A stretch of DNA of 64,000 nucleotides. Source: Mycoplasmopsis gallinacea (GTDB lineage: Bacteria > Bacillota_I > Bacilli_A > Mycoplasmatales > Metamycoplasmataceae). The stretch's first letter is position 1. The number at the start of each line of letters is the position of its first letter. The stretch spans positions 930,001 to 994,000 of the forward strand of contig NZ_LR214950.1 of the NCBI RefSeq assembly GCF_900660495.1, written 5' to 3'. Positions 59,753 to 64,000 of this stretch are shown piece after piece. The translations under genes and the position numbers were made by a program. Under the pieces are notes generated by a model. It did not search any database and was not told the DNA's origin. It saw only the letters and a list, made by a program, of their open reading frames with translations.

Positions 59753-60896
59753 AGAGGAGCAATTTCTCAATTCAAGGAGAATTATTATTATATCCAGGAT
59801 AAACTGCACTTTTCTTGGTTATTTCAAATCCATTATCCATGCTGACGCTGTATTTAACTACATCAAACATTGAAATATCATTTTCACCATCACCAAAGGC
59901 AATTGTTCTATTTAAATCTAAATTATATTTAGATGCAAGGTACATTAATCCCTTACCTTTAGTTGCAGTATTTTCCATTACATCATACATTGTTTTTCTA
60001 GAATAAAGGCCATGAATGCCGCTTAAAGAAGCTGAAAGTTCTTCAATTTGCTTAATTAAACTTGACTCTGCACTATCAGTTAAAATTAAGAACTTGCACA
60101 CATGATACTTATTTATGTCAAAAGAAGCATCAATTTCAGTATACACACCAGGAGCTAAAAAGCTATAATTATCTCTTTCAGGGAAAAAGTTAGTAGCTCC
60201 AGTTGGGTGCCCAAACATCCCATTGGTTGTATAAATTAAAAACTCATAATTTAGCTCCATTAACTTATCAAACATTTGCTGAGCATCTTTGCTTGGCATT
60301 GAATCATAATGAATAAGCTCGTGATTTTGGTTATCATAAATCATAGCTCCATTTGATGTAATCATTGGAAAATCAGGTTTAATGTCACCAATTGTGGTTT
60401 GGAGCGTGTAATAAGGTCTTCCGGTGGCTATAATTACCTTTTTACCCATTTGTTGAAGTTTCTCAATAGCTGCAATATTTTCTTTAAAAATATCATTTTT
60501 CTCATTAAGCAAAGTTCCATCCATATCAAAGACAAAATTGTCAATTTCATCTAAATTAAACTTAACCAATTTGATTTTGTAAGCAACAGCTTTATGTTCT
60601 TTTTGCTGCTCTTTTGAGTAATACTTTTCAATTTCTAAGTAGTTATTCGGATGATTATTTTCAAATCCTAGCTTTAAATTATCAATAGCAGCAAAAAGCT
60701 TTTTAAATGAATCAAATTTTTGAATTTGTTCAATTTGAGCAACTTCAAAATCGCCACTATCTTGATTTTTGATCCGTATTAAATTACCTACTTTTAAATC
60801 TTGTCTTGATGGATAATCAAGACGAATTTCATATACTTTTTGACCATTTATTATTTTTTGAAACCACTTATTTTCGACTAAAAATTCTCTTTGCAC
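59736..60896 (-). CDS. Cof-type HAD hydrolase fused to an N-terminal ASCH-like domain
   Basis: A 386-residue protein with two parts. Residues 1-113 (REFLVENKWFQKIINGQKVYEIR, LKVGNLIRIKN) resemble the ASCH domain, thought to bind RNA or nucleotides. Residues about 119-380 are a type IIB (Cof) HAD phosphatase: FVFDMDGTLL with nucleophile Asp124 and Asp126, VIIATGRPYYT, MITSNGAMIYD, KGKGLMYLASKYNL and AFGDGENDISMF. It probably dephosphorylates a sugar phosphate or flavin/pyridoxal nucleotide. The start is GTG 60896, with AAGGAG at good distance. The last residues (LFLESK, stop 59736) lie in the duplicated sequence flanking the IS. TGA at 59772 is Trp. Confidence 0.8.
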
Positions 60897-61065
60897 TTTA
60901 TTCTCCTTTAACGAATTATTTATATTTTAAATATTTTTTACTTTTATCAAATTAATTTATGCTCCTTTTGTTTGAAATTGCCCAAGTTTTGAGGGTAATT
61001 AGGGAATTTTAAACATTTTTATTTTGTACAAAAAACTAAATTAAGACTTTCCAAAATGCTCTTTT

Positions 61066-61101
61066 AAAAAAAAAAAAAAACTTTTAGATCTATATTTTAG
61101 G
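61066..61101 (+). promoter_or_regulatory. A15 tract and conserved block upstream of surface protein 5
   Basis: Fifteen A (61066-61080), one C, then TTTTAGATCTATATTTTAGG (61082-61101), related to the block before surface protein 4. A candidate TATAAT is at 61146-61151, 90 nt before the ATG. The 344-bp gap from 60897 to 61240 holds nothing else I can name. Confidence 0.5.
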
Positions 61102-61240
61102 TATAAAAGGAAAGCGTTAATGTTTTCAATATCTAGATTATTTCATATAATTAATCAAGTATTTTTTAATAAAAGAAAGGGAATTTTTTTATAAATTAAA
61201 TACTTTATAACAATAATTTAAAAGAAAGGAGTAATAAATT

Positions 61241-64000
61241 ATGCACAAAAATAAGAAAACAAGAAAAATCCCGTTTGTCTTAGCAAGCGGTGTTTCACTT
61301 ACTAGTTTATTTGCAACTTTATCAGTTGCGACAAATGATTCGGCAACTGCAAATGAAGTTGTAGATACTCAGTTTGAAGAAATCACCATCTTTTCTGAAG
61401 ACACTCTTTGAACTAATTATGCAAATATCGAAGGTGTAAATTCGGGGAGAAATTTAAATGATTACAACTTTTTAACTCCAACGAATTTTGGTAAAAAAGA
61501 ACTTTATAATTATTTAAATTTAGAGGGTAATCGAAGAGATTTTGATATAGAAAGTACACATAGCACAAAAGCAAACGATGGTTTAAATAGAACATCTCCA
61601 TCAGAAATGTCTACTCGTGATTGAAGTAGATTTTTTAGTGTAAATGAAAAACAAGCAGCAATTGATAGTGGAAGATACAACAACACAGCTCTTGGTGCTT
61701 ACAATTTCCTCAAATGAGGACAAAGAAATACGTTTAATTGATCTGGGGATAATATTGCAAAAGGTAACTTTTGATCAGGTGATGGTTTTTCATCAAATTC
61801 AAACACTAAAAAATTCAGGATTGGATTTAATTTAACTAATTTATATACTGAGGATTCAAATTTTTATGGTGCTTTTTGAATGTCTAATGACATTATTTTA
61901 ACTGGGCAATTAAAACTTACATTATTTGCTAGACACAAAGATACTACTGACTTTACACGAATACAACCAGGAAGTGTAAAAACATATGTTTTTAAAATAA
62001 ATGAAAAAGGTAATTGGAATGAGAATAATGATGAAATTAACCCTTATACAATTAACTTTACACAAGATATTGCTAAAAATCAAGCAAACCACGTTATTGT
62101 TAATGATTCAATTTCATATTGAGCTTCTCTTGATAAATATCAATATGTTTCTTACTATAAAAATGTTCCAGAAGATGTTAAAAACTCACCAAATTATAAT
62201 TACACTAAAAATTGATTATCAAAAGATGGTGGTTCTAGATCTTCTTTAGACAAAATCTTAATTGATTCTAAAGCGCCTTCTACACCTTCGAATTTTAATT
62301 ATGAAGTAGATGATGAGGGAAGAACTAAGTTTGGTCTTGGTTGAAAAGAAATTGAAAAAGAAAAATATTCTTATCAATATACAAATCAAACAGGTGGCAG
62401 CGTATCAAAATCAATCAGAGATGTCCTTAGAGATAATCAAGGATCTATTTTCAGTTTCCATGTTACAGCTTCAAGAGTAACAGGCGAGTATATCCCTTCA
62501 GTAATTATTGAATTTGAAGTTAAACAACACAATGAAAATAAAAGTGACTTATTTTCAGGCTCACCTATAAATGTTAACAACTCTAATTTAAAAAATTCAT
62601 TTATTGGAGCGGGAACTAATAGGTTTTGAAGTGAAAATCGTCATAATTCCATGACTTCTGGATTTATGAAAGTTTCTAAACGTAATGAATCAATGATTAA
62701 AAAATTCATAACTAAAGAAAGATCATTCGTAGAACCTGAGTTTGCAAGCGAAAATGATAACTTGCCTAGAACAAACATCGAGTTTATTGATAAATCTAAA
62801 GATATTCAATATCAATTAATTTATACTCAATCTAAAAAGAATTATGATAGTTTAGCAAATGCTAAAAATCAAAATAATGAATTTTTAACAGAATATGATA
62901 CTAAATCTACTGTTAATTCATCAACAATAATTGCTAATAAAGATTCATTAGTTGCCAAACCTGTTTTTACAAAAAATGAAGATAAGAAAATTTGATATGC
63001 AGCTAACTCTGCTGGACTTCCTTTAACTTCTTTTTCAAACAAAATAAATGATGGATTCTATGTTTTTGAAGATATTACTTATCGATTAACTGATTTAGAA
63101 AAAGTTAAAAGATATCTTAATAGTAAAAAATGATTAACCAAAATTCAAAAAGATAAAGTTATCTCAGCTGCTACAAATGTTATAGAAAGCCAAAGTAATA
63201 ACGATTATAAAAATAGTTATTTATTTGATCCAAGCAACGATGCAACTGATTCCCCTGTTTCAAAATACACTAACGCTCAAGAAGATGAATGAAATAATGC
63301 TTTAGCAAGCAAAGATGTGAATACATTTAAAGAATTTATTTCTTGAATCGATAGATTAGATGAATCACAAAGAAATGGAGAATCATACTACCATTTATCT
63401 AAAGGTACAAAATATAAAGATTCTGAAACACCTGCGTTTTCAATTGATAATATTGAAGTTCCAATGAAAACAAACTATTATATAATGCAAAATTCAATGC
63501 GTCAGTATATCGAAAGAATGTTTAATAGTGAAAACAGCTCAATTAGTACATACTTTAACATAAAGTCAGATTTCAATACTGATTCAGAAGCAAAAGAAAG
63601 AAATGATGTTGCTGATTTCAAAGATTGACCTAGACTAGAGAAAGATGCTGAACTTTGAGACAAAGTTTTAAAAAGAATAGCAAAAGATAGTAAAGACAGC
63701 TTTGAAAAAGCTTTAAATGAAGCTTTAGCTCCACTTTCATTACCTAGTGAATTGTCAGTAGTTTCAAAAAGTTTAAAAACGTTGTTGATTTATGAAACAA
63801 TTAAATTTTATGATGATCCAAATACAAAACCAAGTTCTCCAGATAGATACGAATTTGTAAATGACCAAAACTACAAAAATAAAATGGCTGATATTGTCAA
63901 TAGATATGGTTTAGCAATTTCCACTTTATATAAGAAAATTGAAGCTATTAAAGAAGAAAAAGATAAATTTGTTAACAATAATCCTGATTCTGATTATCAC
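61241..64000 (+). CDS. Giant surface protein 5 (partial, runs off the window)
   Basis: At least 920 codons open to the window end. MHKNKKTRKIPFVLASGVSL is a signal peptide with an Ala-rich cleavage region (TNDSATANE, about residue 38). The visible part is the Tyr/Trp/Asn-rich N-terminal domain seen in the other giant proteins (GAYNFLKWGQRNTFNWSG, GRTKFGLGWKEIEKEKYSYQY), then helical sequence from about residue 620 (DLEKVKRYLNSKKWLTKIQKDKVISAATNVI), where GA-like modules start. AAAGGAG precedes the ATG at 61241. Most Trp are TGA, but one TGG occurs near 62017. The function is unknown beyond a likely surface role; its C terminus is not visible. Confidence 0.78.

Overview
The window comes from a wall-less, AT-rich mollicute, probably the hominis/synoviae branch now called Mycoplasmopsis. 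Several genes stay open only if TGA is read as Trp, and pncB, nrnA-like, hrcA-grpE-dnaK, pgk, pfkA, secG-rnr and metG all look like mycoplasma genes. I cannot name the species. All coordinates below assume TGA = Trp; many genes look broken under the standard code.

Layout. 1-2000: tail of a membrane protein, then pncB and rsuA. 2050-6021 (minus strand): type I modification locus, hsdM followed by an unusually long hsdS. The hsdS carries two in-frame AG-dinucleotide tracts, each backed by stop codons in the other two frames. 6299-8241: tandem DHH phosphoesterases. 8369-12301: the heat-shock cluster hrcA-grpE and dnaK, with two CIRCE-type operators; its GrpE has an FKBP/trigger-factor-like N-terminal extension. 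12314-14505 (minus): a lipoprotein and pgk. 14695-20870: pfkA, secG, rnr, a TrmN6-like methyltransferase, metG and an ABM-like small protein.

21000-64000: a surface-antigen island. It holds five very large secreted or anchored proteins (starts at 21285, 26128, 40553, 49594 and 61241). They are built from Tyr/Trp-rich N-terminal domains, GA/FIVAR-like three-helix modules and Lipoprotein_17-type beta repeats; the four whose 3' ends lie in the window finish in a C-terminal membrane anchor. The two that carry Lipoprotein_17 repeats (26128 and 40553) are each cut by one in-frame TAA. Between them lie three complete insertion sequences: IS3/IS1138-like with a 3-bp duplication, IS1202-like with a 40-bp duplication, and IS1634-like with a 151-bp duplication. 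IS debris and a broken AlbA_2-type gene are also present. Upstream of the surface genes are simple-sequence tracts (T17, (TA)14, A14, A15) and large inverted repeats, as expected if expression varies.

The strongest candidate for something undescribed is the hsdS chain-length switch. Repeat-number changes in two AG tracts would give HsdS proteins with two, three or four target-recognition domains from one start codon. A tandem 12-bp repeat in the inter-domain spacer could also alter recognition spacing. The surface island and the GrpE fusion come next. All family calls are from reading motifs; no database search was run.
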